Positions 26,057 to 35,450 of a DNA stretch of 64,000 bases are shown one piece after another; positions within the stretch are counted from its first letter, which is position 1; each line of letters begins with the position of its first letter. The stretch is from Rikenellaceae bacterium (GTDB lineage Bacteria; Bacteroidota; Bacteroidia; Bacteroidales; Rikenellaceae): contig SUZM01000007.1 of assembly GCA_015059965.1 (NCBI GenBank), positions 32,553 through 96,552 of the forward strand, in the 5' to 3' direction. A model generated the notes under the pieces. That model saw nothing but the letters and a program-made list of their open reading frames with translations. It had not been told where the DNA came from and did not search any database. The translations under genes and the position numbers were made by a program.

Positions 26057-27709
26057 ATGAATTGCATCCTGAAAAAGATCATCCTTCTGCTCCTGACGGC
26101 AGGCTTTGCACACCTCGAGGTGCTTGGCCAGGTGCCCCGTCTGGTCGTGCAGATCGTGGTGGGCTCAATGGCCCCCGACCAAATAGAGCGCTACGCCGAC
26201 CACCTCTCCGAGGGGGGATTCAAACGCTTGCAGCGTGAGGGCATCTGCTTCAGCTCGGCCGCCTACGACTGCCAGCAGACCCTCACCCTGACCTCCCTGG
26301 CCACCCTGACAACCGGAGCACAAGCCTCGACCCACGGCGTCGTGGGCAGCCACTGGTACGACTACATCGACAACAGCCGGATCACCCTGATTGACGATGC
26401 CTCGGTCGTGGGACTGGAATACCACACCGGCGGCGGAGAGTTCTCGCCCGCCAACCTGATCGCTCCCACCCTTTCGGAGAGCCTGGCCGCCCACTCGCCC
26501 GAGAGCCGCATCGTCACCCTCGCCCTCGAGCCCGAGGATGCCGTAGTACTGGGCGGCAAGGCGGGCATCACCTTCTGGATGAATCCCGAGCTCTGCCACT
26601 GGCGCAGCTCCTCCTACTACCTGCCGATTCTGCCCGAATGGGTGAAGCAATACAACCGCTCGAAGGCCCCGCTGAACTTCATCCTCCAGCCCTGGAGTAC
26701 GCTGCTCACCTCGCCGGACTACCTGAACCGCCGCCGCGGAGACATCCTGGTGCGCATGCCCCAGAAGACCAAAGGCAACCCGCGCCCCTACTCCGGCACC
26801 CCGATTCGCGATATCCCCTGCGAGGTGGTCTACCGTTCGGAGTACGACCGCCTGCGCTACACCCCGGCCGGCAACAGCGCCCTGTTCGACTTCGCCAAGC
26901 AGTGCCTCACGCAACTGAGCCTGGGCGCAGACGAGGTGCCCGACCTCTTGAACCTCTACCTCTCCACCCCCAAGGTGATCACCGAGGCCTATGGCCCCGA
27001 GTCGATTGATGCGGAGGATATGTTCTACCGCCTGGATCGCGATCTGGAGGAGTTCCTGACCTACCTCTTCGCCCAGATAAGCCCGGATCAGGTGGCCGTT
27101 GTTCTGACCGCCGACCACGGCACATCGGCCTCCTACGACTTCGCGGCTCGCGAATCGGAGCGCTTCAACGTCCCACAATTCGAGATGATTGTCGAGAGTT
27201 TTCTGGATGCCCGCTACGGCAAGGCAGACGAGGATTGGCTCCTGGAGTATGAGAACAAGATGATCTACCTGAACCACAACCTGATCTACGAAAAGCGCCT
27301 CTCGCTGGCCGAGGTGCAGAACGAAGTGGCCACCTTTGCCATGCAGTTCCGAGGGGTTTCGCACGCCCTGAGCTCCACGGCCATGCGCAACAGTTTCTTC
27401 GGCAGCGGCTATGCCCGACTGATGCAGAACAGCTTCTACCCGCGACGCTCCGGAGATGTGGTACTCAACCTGATGCCCGGATGGATCGAAAAGCGGGAGA
27501 ACCAACGCTCGGCCGCGGGATCGCTCTACGGCTACGACCGTCGCGTGCCGCTGCTCCTGCGCCTGCCCGGCGGCAATGAGCACTCAACAGGGGTTGTTAG
27601 AAACGAAGAGGTCGATCCGGCCGCCATAGCCCCCACCCTGGCGCAACTTTTGGGGATTCCCGCACCGGCCGCCTGTGAGATCAAAGCCCTGGAGATCCCC
27701 TTTGACTAA
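26057..27709 (+). CDS. PafA-like alkaline phosphatase family protein, probably inactive
   Basis: Secreted protein of 550 residues related to the PafA alkaline phosphatase / nucleotide pyrophosphatase family. A signal peptide (hydrophobic to about residue 20) precedes PRLVVQIVVGSM. The order of blocks follows PafA, including GGFKRLQREG, HGVVGSHWYDY and TADHGTS near 350. From family knowledge the first block should read VVDQM, and Asp is replaced by Gly36. The block with Asp and His ligands (like STDYVGHQFGP) reads STPKVITEAYGP, and the late YDTHVPL reads YDRRVPL. Only the Asp-His of ADHG is kept clearly. This suggests a non-catalytic homologue. It is followed 60 bases later by sufE. Confidence 0.75.
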   Translation: MNCILKKIILLLLTAGFAHLEVLGQVPRLVVQIVVGSMAPDQIERYADHLSEGGFKRLQREGICFSSAAYDCQQTLTLTSLATLTTGAQASTHGVVGSHWYDYIDNSRITLIDDASVVGLEYHTGGGEFSPANLIAPTLSESLAAHSPESRIVTLALEPEDAVVLGGKAGITFWMNPELCHWRSSSYYLPILPEWVKQYNRSKAPLNFILQPWSTLLTSPDYLNRRRGDILVRMPQKTKGNPRPYSGTPIRDIPCEVVYRSEYDRLRYTPAGNSALFDFAKQCLTQLSLGADEVPDLLNLYLSTPKVITEAYGPESIDAEDMFYRLDRDLEEFLTYLFAQISPDQVAVVLTADHGTSASYDFAARESERFNVPQFEMIVESFLDARYGKADEDWLLEYENKMIYLNHNLIYEKRLSLAEVQNEVATFAMQFRGVSHALSSTAMRNSFFGSGYARLMQNSFYPRRSGDVVLNLMPGWIEKRENQRSAAGSLYGYDRRVPLLLRLPGGNEHSTGVVRNEEVDPAAIAPTLAQLLGIPAPAACEIKALEIPFD

Positions 27710-27769
27710 AGCGCAAGACGACCACAAAACAAAACGATACAGACACGAAAAGAGAAAGAGAATAAGGAT

Positions 27770-28186
27770 ATGGACAAGATTCAAGAGGAGATTATCGAAG
27801 AGTTCTCCCTGTTCGAGGATTGGCTCGACAAGTACGACTACCTGATCAGCCTGAGCGATTCGTTGCCCGCAATCAGCAACGAACACCGCACCGAAGCGTA
27901 CCTGATCGAGGGGTGCCAGTCGCGTGTGTGGGTCGATGCCGAGTTGGTGGAGGGCAAGATGCAGTATCATGCCGACAGCGATGCCATCATCACCAAGGGG
28001 ATCATCTCGCTGCTGATTCGCGTACTGAGCGGGCGCACCCCCGAAGAGGTACTCGCCACCGAACTCTACTTCATCGACCGCATCGGTCTGGGCGAGAACC
28101 TCTCCCCTACCCGTGCCAACGGATTGGTGTCGATGATCAAGCAGATGCGACTCTACGCCCTTGCGTTCCAAACCAAAGCCAATTAA
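27770..28186 (+). CDS. sufE: SufE-like sulfur acceptor
   Basis: Takes persulfide sulfur from the cysteine desulfurase SufS and passes it to the SufBCD scaffold for Fe-S cluster assembly. The 138-residue protein has the expected length and the active cysteine in LIEGCQSRVWVDAE near residue 49, plus the conserved ALISG-like region read here as IISLLIRVLSGRTPEEV. The start follows AAGGAT. It lies six bases before the sufT-like gene and is likely co-expressed with it; the other suf genes are not in the window. Confidence 0.92.
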   Translation: MDKIQEEIIEEFSLFEDWLDKYDYLISLSDSLPAISNEHRTEAYLIEGCQSRVWVDAELVEGKMQYHADSDAIITKGIISLLIRVLSGRTPEEVLATELYFIDRIGLGENLSPTRANGLVSMIKQMRLYALAFQTKAN

Positions 28187-28192
28187 GCGACC

Positions 28193-28516
28193 ATGATCAC
28201 AAAAGAGGAGATTTTACGCATCGAGGAGGAGATAGTCCTCTCGCTGAAAAACATCTACGATCCGGAAATTCCGGTCAATATCTACGACCTGGGGCTCATC
28301 TACGAGATTGACTTCACACCCGACGGGGTGGCCACGATCCGCATGACCCTCACGGCCCCCAACTGCCCGATGGCCGATATGCTGGTGGAGGATGTAAACC
28401 AGCAGGTGGCCAAGGTGAAGGGCGTAAAAGAGGTGAATGTGATTCTGACCTTTGACCCCGTGTGGGACAAGGATATGATGACCGAGGAGGCCAAACTGGA
28501 ACTCAACCTCTTCTAA
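28193..28516 (+). CDS. MIP18/SufT-like Fe-S assembly factor
   Basis: Protein of 107 residues of the MIP18 (DUF59) family, related to SufT and PaaD, which help mature Fe-S proteins. It shows the conserved DPEIPVNIYDLGLIYEI near residue 23, the cysteine motif LTAPNCPMAD near 58 and the final FDPVWDKDMM. The link with sufE six bases upstream supports a role in SUF cluster assembly. Could be annotated as metal-sulfur cluster biosynthetic enzyme. Confidence 0.88.
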   Translation: MITKEEILRIEEEIVLSLKNIYDPEIPVNIYDLGLIYEIDFTPDGVATIRMTLTAPNCPMADMLVEDVNQQVAKVKGVKEVNVILTFDPVWDKDMMTEEAKLELNLF

Positions 28517-28546
28517 GTACCCCGTCAGCAAAAACCAGCGAGGAGC

Positions 28547-29506
28547 ATGGAGCACGACAAGTTGGAGAGAGTCATCAGGGGCTGGGAGGCAATGGCCCCC
28601 GCCTTCGGATGCAGTGATCTGCCCGCCCGAATGGACCCTATCGCGCGCTGCGAGCTCTACACGGGGCTCGCCTTCGAGCGCCTGCAACGCAAGGAGAGCG
28701 ACCTGAATCGCCTCTTCGAACTCTCGATGCAGAACTGGCACCAGACCCTCTACCTGATGATTCTGCGCACGGTGGGCGACCTGCAGAATCGCGAAGCCTT
28801 CATGGAGCTCGGACAGCGCGTTACGCTCCAGGCCCTGTTGCGCGAACGCCACTCGCTGGTGGGTATCGAGGCCCTGCTCTTCGGCGGAGCCGGGCTGCTG
28901 GACGGATGCCGCGACGACAGCTATATCCGCCTGCTCAAGGAGGAGTTCGAGCACCTGAGACACAAGTATCGGATCGAGCCCCTCGACCCCAGCCGCTGGC
29001 GCATCAGCCGCCTGCGCCCGGCCAACCATCCGCGGCTGCGCCTGGCGCAGATAGCCGCCCTGGTCATGCAGCCCGACTTTACGGTCGAAAAGATCCTCGA
29101 GTGCCGCACGGCGGCCGACGTGGAGAAGATCTTCGGGGTCGAGGCCCAGCAGTATTGGAGCAGCTATTACAACCCCTCAACAGCCATCGGCCACACCACC
29201 AAGCGCCTCGGAGCGGAGAAGGCCCAAAGCATCGGCATCAATCTGGTGGCTGTGTTGCAATATTTCTATGGCCACCGCATGGGGCGCGAGGAGCTCACGC
29301 GCCGCGCCATCGAATTGTGGGAGGCCCTGCCCGCCGAGCAAAACCGCTACACGCGCCTCTGGGAGCGCATCACCCCAATAAACGCCTTCGAGTCGCAGGC
29401 CCTGTTGCAACTCGCCCGCGAATATTGCGAAAAGACGCGCTGCCGCGAGTGCCCTCTGGCCAAACGCCGACTCTATGAATTAAGAAGGGCGGAGAGCGGA
29501 CAATAA
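28547..29506 (+). CDS. Short DUF2851 family protein
   Basis: Cytosolic protein of 319 residues that fits the C-terminal three quarters of DUF2851 proteins of Bacteroidota: EALLFGGAGLL near residue 107, WRISRLRPANHPRLRLAQIA near 147, and the final CRECPLAKRRL with paired cysteines. From family knowledge the usual protein is about 100 residues longer, with an N-terminal domain containing conserved His and Asp residues. Here the preceding gene ends only 30 bases upstream and no in-frame extension exists, so this copy lacks that domain. The function of the family is unknown. It is probably transcribed with sufE and the sufT-like gene. Confidence 0.72.
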   Translation: MEHDKLERVIRGWEAMAPAFGCSDLPARMDPIARCELYTGLAFERLQRKESDLNRLFELSMQNWHQTLYLMILRTVGDLQNREAFMELGQRVTLQALLRERHSLVGIEALLFGGAGLLDGCRDDSYIRLLKEEFEHLRHKYRIEPLDPSRWRISRLRPANHPRLRLAQIAALVMQPDFTVEKILECRTAADVEKIFGVEAQQYWSSYYNPSTAIGHTTKRLGAEKAQSIGINLVAVLQYFYGHRMGREELTRRAIELWEALPAEQNRYTRLWERITPINAFESQALLQLAREYCEKTRCRECPLAKRRLYELRRAESGQ

Positions 29507-29539
29507 CCCCTTTTCGAAAAGATAAAAAACTCTCTTTTA

Positions 29540-29571
29540 CAACGATTTTTCACCAAATCGTTGTTTTTTTT
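29540..29571 (+). terminator. Rho-independent terminator after the DUF2851 gene
   Basis: CAACGATTT pairs with AAATCGTTG around a six-base loop and is followed by eight T. Confidence 0.88.
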
Positions 29572-29583
29572 CATCAAAGGCCT

Positions 29584-29608
29584 TATATTTGTACGGAAAT
29601 AAGTACTT
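29584..29608 (+). promoter_or_regulatory. Promoter and possible operator of the YefM/YoeB pair
   Basis: The -7 box TATATTTG (29584-29591) is followed by GTAC and the palindrome AAGTACTT (29601-29608). Antitoxins of this family usually repress their own promoter through such palindromes with a TGTACA-like core. Confidence 0.5.
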
Positions 29609-29624
29609 AAATATGCAATACCGT

Positions 29625-29903
29625 ATGAAAACAACCAATTTTAGTGAGCTGAGGAAGGGGTTAAAATCCATTCTGGATACGGTGATCAACGATAGCGAAA
29701 CGGTCGTTATCAACCGAGAAGGGGGCAATGCCGTAGTAATGATATCGCTCGAGGAGTATAACGCCATGAAGGAGACCGAATACTTAATGCGTTCTCCGGA
29801 AACCATGGAGGCCATTCGTCGTGGCATTCACAATCTGGAGCATAACGAGGTGATCCGACAACAACCGGAAGAGAGCATTGAAGAGTTTTTGAATCGCTTG
29901 TAA
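29625..29903 (+). CDS. YefM/Phd-family antitoxin
   Basis: Antitoxin of 92 residues. It starts MKTTNFSELRKGLKSILD, the typical DNA-binding N-terminus of YefM, has INREGGNAVVMISLEEYNAM near residue 26, and ends in an acidic tail (EESIEEFLNRL) that would wrap the toxin. An ATG at 29613 would add four residues; the family pattern favours 29625. The toxin starts one base after its stop. The pair lies in an AT-richer patch, fitting horizontal gain. Confidence 0.9.
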   Translation: MKTTNFSELRKGLKSILDTVINDSETVVINREGGNAVVMISLEEYNAMKETEYLMRSPETMEAIRRGIHNLEHNEVIRQQPEESIEEFLNRL

Positions 29904-29904
29904 A

Positions 29905-30180
29905 ATGGCTTACCGTATTATTTTCTCAAAAGAGGCAGCCGCTGATTGGCACCATTGGAAGCAGTCAGGCAACCAACAGGTCATCCGAAAGATCACCGAA
30001 CTGCTGAAAGATATGGCCGAGCACCCCTACATCGGTATCGGAAAGCCCGAAGCGCTACGCTATGAATTGGCAGGTTGTTGGTCTCGTCGTATCAACGGAG
30101 AGCATCGCATCGTCTATCGCGTAGAGGAGCAAACTATCGAGGTGTGCATTTTGAGCATGCGCTACCACTACCGAAAATAA
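29905..30180 (+). CDS. YoeB/Txe-family mRNA endonuclease toxin
   Basis: Ribosome-dependent mRNA interferase of 91 residues. The family hallmarks are present: KITELLKDMAEHPYIGIGKPE, then WSRRINGEHRIVYRV (Glu and Arg of the active site) and the C-terminal SMRYHY with the catalytic His. It is placed one base after the antitoxin and ends before a hairpin that serves the opposite strand. All key residues look intact, so it is probably active. Confidence 0.93.
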   Translation: MAYRIIFSKEAAADWHHWKQSGNQQVIRKITELLKDMAEHPYIGIGKPEALRYELAGCWSRRINGEHRIVYRVEEQTIEVCILSMRYHYRK

Positions 30181-30182
30181 AA

Positions 30183-30216
30183 ATCGAGGCTGTATCTTTA
30201 CGAATACAGCCTCGAT
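30183..30216 (-). terminator. Terminator of the small lipoprotein gene
   Basis: ATCGAGGCTGTAT pairs with ATACAGCCTCGAT around an eight-base loop. The T tract lies on the minus-strand side, so it mainly ends the gene at 30235-30639. Confidence 0.8.
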
Positions 30217-30234
30217 GAATATTAACTTCTTTTG

Positions 30235-30639
30235 TTATTGAAAGAAATCTTCGGGAATAAGTTGCGGATTTGTTACGTTTATCTTGGCGACTCTGTTTGC
30301 CAATTCATGACTCAGGGAGTCAATCTTCTTTCGCAGTTCTTTCTCTTTATTCCTCAACAGGGTTTCCTCTTCTTCGAAGGTTAATCGGGCCTCTTCTGAC
30401 CAAAGTTTTCTTAACGGATAAATACGAATAAACTCCTCATCATTGAGATTTTGAAAAAATTCAAAGAGTTCTACCTCCAGCTCGTATTCTGTAAAATCTG
30501 CACTATCTTCGTTAAAAGATTTAGATTCCAAGATCATCTCTTTAAGCTGCTCAACCACATCCTTATTCGCCAGATTCGAACAAGAGAATACGGAAACCAT
30601 AAATACAAAAAGGGCAAAAGTGCATACTATTTTTTTCAT
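30235..30639 (-). CDS. Small predicted lipoprotein
   Basis: Unrecognised protein of 134 residues. The signal peptide ends in VSVFSCSN, giving a lipid-bearing cysteine at residue 20. The rest is acidic and helical, with a coiled-coil-like stretch EEETLLRNKEKELRKKIDSL near residue 90. Base composition is clearly lower in GC than the surroundings. It lies 34 bases after a similar small lipoprotein gene and shares its direction, so the two may be one operon. No function can be assigned. Confidence 0.6.
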   Translation of the reverse strand: MKKIVCTFALFVFMVSVFSCSNLANKDVVEQLKEMILESKSFNEDSADFTEYELEVELFEFFQNLNDEEFIRIYPLRKLWSEEARLTFEEEETLLRNKEKELRKKIDSLSHELANRVAKINVTNPQLIPEDFFQ

Positions 30640-30673
30640 AATATTTTTATCTTTTTAAATTTAGGAACCAATA

Positions 30674-31051
30674 CTATCTTACATCCAATCTGCGAGCTCG
30701 CTTATCAATAATATCTCCCAGATTACGAGTCTTTGTCTCTAACATTTCTAGCTCAAGGCCAAATTTTTTTTGCGACTTTTTGACCTCTTCTTTAAACTCG
30801 GCAAACTCTTCCGAATCTCCATTCCAAAAAATTAATGCTCGCATAAACTCGGCATCATCTTCAGTTTTAAGGATCGCTTCCATGGCCTCTATGGTCATTT
30901 CGCACATTCTAACATCAGATCGTTCAATGCCCAAATCGGCCTGCTCCATGTATTTATACATAAGTTCACGCGCTTTCTTTTCGTTGTTGGTACACGAAGA
31001 GAAGAGCATCGTTAATCCCAGAACGAGGATTAAAAACACTGTTTTTTTCAT
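30674..31051 (-). CDS. Small predicted lipoprotein
   Basis: Unrecognised protein of 125 residues with a lipoprotein signal ending in LFSSCTNN (Cys at 20). The mature part is charged and helical, with EFKEEVKKSQKKFGLELEML near residue 82. Low GC, next to the toxin-antitoxin pair. It resembles the downstream lipoprotein in size and layout but not clearly in sequence. Function unknown. Confidence 0.6.
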   Translation of the reverse strand: MKKTVFLILVLGLTMLFSSCTNNEKKARELMYKYMEQADLGIERSDVRMCEMTIEAMEAILKTEDDAEFMRALIFWNGDSEEFAEFKEEVKKSQKKFGLELEMLETKTRNLGDIIDKRARRLDVR

Positions 31052-31168
31052 AAATCATAATCTTTAGAATTACCCCTACTCACTTTTGCTTCGGCATTTC
31101 GGATACTCCGCTTGTCCTACACAAAGAAACATACGCACAAAAAAAAGCGCGGACAAAACTTTATATCT

Positions 31169-31289
31169 GCATTCTGAGGTCTTAGGATACCTTGTGGCAC
31201 AAATATTAAAGTGAAGCCCACGCCATAGAGCGTGAGCATCAACTTCACTTCTCTTGCCACATATTGAAATTTCCTAAGTTTCAGAATGC
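31169..31289. ncRNA. Long multi-helix hairpin, candidate structured RNA
   Basis: Five nested stems fold one 121-base unit: GCATTCTGA/TCAGAATGC, CTTAGGA/TCCTAAG, TGTGGCA/TGCCACA, AAGTGAAG/CTTCACTT and CACGC/GCGTG at the tip, with internal loops between. No open frame runs through it. It lies about 120 bases before the small lipoprotein genes and 230 bases after it comes the secA promoter; strand is uncertain because the fold works both ways. It could be a regulatory RNA or a mobile hairpin element; I could not place it in a known family. Confidence 0.6.
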
Positions 31290-31517
31290 AAGGAGCAAAG
31301 CTAACGCTTTTCCGTATATATCTAAAATGCGCGTATCGAATACGCTAATGCTTCATAGGCTACAATTTTTGGGTTTTATTTACGCAAATTTAGCAAATTA
31401 TTTTCAGAATAACCCAAATAACCGAAGAAAAGAGTTCACAAAGGGCAATTCTTGGCAAAAAGAGGGAGCGGAAAGAGAAAAGAGGGCGAAAGATTTCGAT
31501 TTCCGAAAAATAATCCC

Positions 31518-31525
31518 TATCTTTG
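31518..31525 (+). promoter_or_regulatory. -7 box of secA
   Basis: TATCTTTG, 112 bases before the secA start. Apart from the hairpin at 31169 and this box, 31052-31636 holds nothing I could identify. Confidence 0.5.
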
Positions 31526-31636
31526 TAGAATCATGCGCGCCTACGCGGGTACAGGCGTTATACACACGCGCGGGCACAAGCGAGCTACTAACGTGAAAAG
31601 CAAACCAAGAAGCGAAAAAATAAAACACAACGAACT

Positions 31637-34600
31637 ATGGATATCTTAACCGGTTTACTGAAATTTATCTTCGGCTCGAAGGCCGACAAGGATCGCAAGG
31701 AGATTCAGCCCTATGTGGAGAAGATCAAGGCGATCTACCCCACCATTTCGGCCCTGACGAACGACGAGCTGCGCGGTCGCTCGGCCGCACTGATGCAGCA
31801 GATTGCCGACTTCATCGCCAAGGACGAGGCCCACATCGTGGAGCTGAAGGCCAAGTTGGAGAACGACGATATTTCACTCCAGGAGAAGGAGCGCATCTCC
31901 AAAGAGATTGACCAGACGGTAAAACTCATCGACGAGAAGATCGAGCAGCAGCTCGACCAGATCCTGCCCGAGGCCTTTGCCATCATGAAGGATACGGCCC
32001 GCCGCTTTACCGAGAACGAAACGGTGGTCGTCACGGCCAACGACTTCGACCGCAACCTGGCGGCCGAGAAGGAGTTTGTAACCATCGAGGGCGACAAGGC
32101 GATCTACGCCACCCACTGGCTGGCCGGCGGCAACGACCTGAAGTGGGAGATGATCCACTACGACGTACAGCTCTTCGGTGGTGTGGTTCTGCACAAGGGT
32201 CGCATCGCCGAGATGGCCACGGGTGAGGGTAAAACCCTGGTGGCCACCCTTCCGGTCTTCCTGAACGCACTGGCCCGCAAGGGTGTGCACCTGGTGACGG
32301 TGAACGACTACCTCGCCAAGCGTGACTCCGAGTGGATGGGCCCGATGTACCAGTTCCACGGCCTTTCGGTGGACTGCATCGACAAGCACCAGCCCAACTC
32401 CGAGGCGCGTCGCCGCGCCTATATGGCCGACATCACCTTTGGTACGAACAACGAGTACGGCTTCGACTACCTGCGCGACAACATGGCCTCGTCGCCCAAG
32501 GATCTGGTGCAGCGCAAGCACCACTTTGCCATTGTCGATGAGGTGGACTCGGTATTGATCGACGATGCCCGAACCCCCCTGATCATCTCGGGTCCCGTGC
32601 CCAAGGGCGACGACCAGCTCTTCGAGCAGTATCGTCCCGCCATCGAACACCTCTACAACATGCAGAAGAATTTCGTGACGAACCTGGTGGCCGAGTCGCG
32701 CAAGCTGATGGCCGAGGGTAAGCACGAGGAGGGCGGTGTGCTGATGTATCGCGCCCACAAGGGTCTGCCCAAGTACAAGCCCCTGATCAAGTTCCTCTCC
32801 GAGACGGGTATCAAGGTGCAGATGCAGAAGACCGAGAATATCTACATGGCCGACAACAACCGCCGCATGCCCGAGATCACCGACGAGCTCTTCTTCATTA
32901 TCGACGAGAAGATGAACTCCGTGGAGCTCACCGACAAGGGCCATGAGGTGCTCTCGAAATACTTTAACGAGGACGGATTCTTCGTGCTGCCCGACATCGG
33001 AGCCGCCGTGGCCGATATCGAGAAGCTCGACCTCACGGCCGAGGAGAAGGTGCAGAAACGCGATGCCGTAATCAACGACTACGCCATCAAGTCGGAGCGC
33101 GTACACACCGTGAATCAGCTCCTGAAGGCCTACTCGATGTTCGAGAAGGATACCGAATATGTGGTGATGGACAACAAGGTGAAGATCGTGGACGAGCAGA
33201 CGGGCCGTATTCTGGACGGTCGCCGCTACTCGGACGGTCTGCACCAGGCCATCGAGGCCAAGGAGCGTGTGAAGGTCGAGGCCGCCACGCAGACCTTTGC
33301 CACCATTACCCTGCAGAACTACTTCCGTATGTACCACAAGCTGGCCGGTATGACCGGTACGGCCGAGACCGAAGCTTCGGAGTTCTGGAACATCTACAAG
33401 CTCGATGTCGTGGTTATCCCCACGAACCGCCCCATCCTCAGAAAAGACCAGGCCGACCTGGTCTACAAGACCAAGCGCGAGAAGTACAACGCCGTGATCA
33501 ACGAGGTGGTGCGCCTCGTAGGTGAGGGCCGCCCCGTATTGGTGGGTACCACCTCGGTAGAGATCTCGGAGCTCTTGAGCCGCATGCTCAAGTTGCGCGG
33601 CATCAAACACAACGTGCTGAACGCCAAGCAGCACCAGTTAGAGGCCCAGGTGGTGGCCGAAGCCGGACGTCCGGGTCAGGTAACCATTGCCACCAACATG
33701 GCCGGTCGTGGTACCGATATCAAGCTCACCGAAGAGGTGAAGGCCGCCGGCGGTCTGGCCATCATCGGTACGGAGCGCCACGAAAGCCGCCGCGTAGACC
33801 GCCAGTTGCGCGGACGTTCGGGACGTCAGGGCGACCCCGGTTCGTCGCAATTCTTCGTATCGCTCGAGGACGACCTGATGCGTCTGTTCGGTGCCTCACG
33901 CATCGCCTCGGCCATGGACCGCATGGGCCATGTGGAGGGCGAGGCCCTGCAGTCGAAGATGCTCTCGAATGCCATCGAGCGTGCGCAGAAGAAGGTCGAG
34001 GAGAACAACTTCGGTATTCGTAAGCGCCTGTTGGAGTATGACGATGTGATGAACTCGCAGCGCGAGGTGATCTACACACGTCGCCGCCACGCCCTCTATG
34101 GCGAGCGCATCGAGATCGACCTGAATAATATCATGTGCGACTATGCCGAGCTCTTCGTGGAGGAGCACCGCGGCATCTCCTATGAGGATTTCCGCTTCGA
34201 GCTGATCCGCGAGGTGGCCGTAGAGCTGCCCCTGGACGAGGCCGCTTACGAGAAGGCCGATCCCAAGGAGCTGGCCGAGGCTATCGTTCTGGCAATGCAG
34301 GAGATGTACCAGCGCCGTGCGAAGCTCGTGGCCGACACGGTTCGTCCGGTGATGGAGCGCATCTACCAGGATCGCAAAGATCAGCTGGAGGGCAACATCT
34401 TCTTCCCGCTCACGGATGGCCACTTGGGCTACAACGTACCGGTGAACCTGTTGCGTTGCAAGGAGTCGGACGGTGCCGAGATCTACAAGGTCTTCTCAAA
34501 GGTGGTGATGTTCACCACGATCGACGATGCCTGGCGTGAGCACCTGCGCGAGATGGACGATCTGCGCCAGAGTGTGCAGAATGCCACCTACGAGCAGAAG

Positions 34601-34930
34601 GATCCGCTGTTGATCTACAAATTCGAATCCTTCGGACTCTTCTCGAAGATGCTCTCGAAGATCAACCGCCAGGTCCTCTCGGTACTGAACCGCGCCTATA
34701 TCCCCGTGCGCGAGAACAACGCCGAGTCGGTACAGCGCCAGCAACAGCAGCGCGCCAAGGTGGATGTGAATAAACTTCAGGCTTCGCGCATGCAGGCTGC
34801 CGCCCAGGCCGGGCAGGCCGAGAAGCAGAAGCCGATGCCGATTCATGTGGAGAAGAAGGTGGGCCGCAACGACCCCTGCCCCTGCGGATCGGGCAAGAAG
34901 TACAAGCAGTGCCACGGCAAGGGTTTATAA
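31637..34930 (+). CDS. secA: Preprotein translocase ATPase SecA
   Basis: Motor ATPase that drives proteins through SecYEG. The 1097-residue protein is long, as usual for Bacteroidota. Walker A is GEGKTLVA near residue 199, the DEAD-type box [16 protein letters not shown] is near 305, and the helicase-like [13 protein letters not shown] is near 685. The C-terminus after a glutamine-rich linker ends in the zinc-binding [14 protein letters not shown], which contacts SecB and ribosomes. The start at 31637 gives the standard N-terminus. It is likely monocistronic or read into the deaminase gene 32 bases on. Confidence 0.97.
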   Translation: MDILTGLLKFIFGSKADKDRKEIQPYVEKIKAIYPTISALTNDELRGRSAALMQQIADFIAKDEAHIVELKAKLENDDISLQEKERISKEIDQTVKLIDEKIEQQLDQILPEAFAIMKDTARRFTENETVVVTANDFDRNLAAEKEFVTIEGDKAIYATHWLAGGNDLKWEMIHYDVQLFGGVVLHKGRIAEMATGEGKTLVATLPVFLNALARKGVHLVTVNDYLAKRDSEWMGPMYQFHGLSVDCIDKHQPNSEARRRAYMADITFGTNNEYGFDYLRDNMASSPKDLVQRKHHFAIVDEVDSVLIDDARTPLIISGPVPKGDDQLFEQYRPAIEHLYNMQKNFVTNLVAESRKLMAEGKHEEGGVLMYRAHKGLPKYKPLIKFLSETGIKVQMQKTENIYMADNNRRMPEITDELFFIIDEKMNSVELTDKGHEVLSKYFNEDGFFVLPDIGAAVADIEKLDLTAEEKVQKRDAVINDYAIKSERVHTVNQLLKAYSMFEKDTEYVVMDNKVKIVDEQTGRILDGRRYSDGLHQAIEAKERVKVEAATQTFATITLQNYFRMYHKLAGMTGTAETEASEFWNIYKLDVVVIPTNRPILRKDQADLVYKTKREKYNAVINEVVRLVGEGRPVLVGTTSVEISELLSRMLKLRGIKHNVLNAKQHQLEAQVVAEAGRPGQVTIATNMAGRGTDIKLTEEVKAAGGLAIIGTERHESRRVDRQLRGRSGRQGDPGSSQFFVSLEDDLMRLFGASRIASAMDRMGHVEGEALQSKMLSNAIERAQKKVEENNFGIRKRLLEYDDVMNSQREVIYTRRRHALYGERIEIDLNNIMCDYAELFVEEHRGISYEDFRFELIREVAVELPLDEAAYEKADPKELAEAIVLAMQEMYQRRAKLVADTVRPVMERIYQDRKDQLEGNIFFPLTDGHLGYNVPVNLLRCKESDGAEIYKVFSKVVMFTTIDDAWREHLREMDDLRQSVQNATYEQKDPLLIYKFESFGLFSKMLSKINRQVLSVLNRAYIPVRENNAESVQRQQQQRAKVDVNKLQASRMQAAAQAGQAEKQKPMPIHVEKKVGRNDPCPCGSGKKYKQCHGKGL

Positions 34931-34962
34931 TTTCGGTGTTACGGATTTGAAGGTTTAAGCGT

Positions 34963-35400
34963 ATGGGCAGTTATCAAGAGGAGAAACAACGCCAATTGGA
35001 TATTCGATACCTGAAGATGGCCCGCATCTGGGCCGAGAACTCCTACTGCGTGCGCCGAAAGGTGGGGGCCTTGATCGTCAAGGATAAGATGATCATCTCG
35101 GACGGCTACAACGGCACCCCTTCGGGCTTTGAAAACATCTGCGAGGATGAGGCCACCGGGCGCACAAAGGCCTATGTGCTCCATGCGGAGGCCAATGCCA
35201 TCACCAAGGTGGCCAAGTCGGCCAACAACTGCGACGGCTCAACCCTCTACATCACCGCAGCCCCCTGCATCGAATGTTCGAAGCTGATCATCCAGGCCGG
35301 CATCCGGCGCGTGGTCTACAGCGACGACTACCGTTCGGAGGAGGGTCTCGAACTTCTGCGCCGCGTAGGAATCGAGTGCGTGCGCTGCGAAGTGGAATAA
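34963..35400 (+). CDS. dCMP deaminase family protein
   Basis: Zinc-dependent deoxycytidylate deaminase of 145 residues, providing dUMP for thymidylate synthesis (ComEB-like). It has the zinc and catalytic motif HAEANAI near residue 74 and PCIECSK near 101, plus the family start RYLKMARIWAENSYCVRRKVGA. It follows secA by 32 bases and is followed by a small hairpin at 35410. Confidence 0.92.
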   Translation: MGSYQEEKQRQLDIRYLKMARIWAENSYCVRRKVGALIVKDKMIISDGYNGTPSGFENICEDEATGRTKAYVLHAEANAITKVAKSANNCDGSTLYITAAPCIECSKLIIQAGIRRVVYSDDYRSEEGLELLRRVGIECVRCEVE

Positions 35401-35409
35401 GCAAATCGA

Positions 35410-35432
35410 GGGGCAGCCGCCAAGGTTGCCCC
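35410..35432 (+). terminator. Weak hairpin after the dCMP deaminase gene
   Basis: GGGGCA pairs with TGCCCC, followed by a TTCTT stretch; likely a weak terminator. Confidence 0.45.
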
Positions 35433-35450
35433 TTCTTATATAAAATAGGT

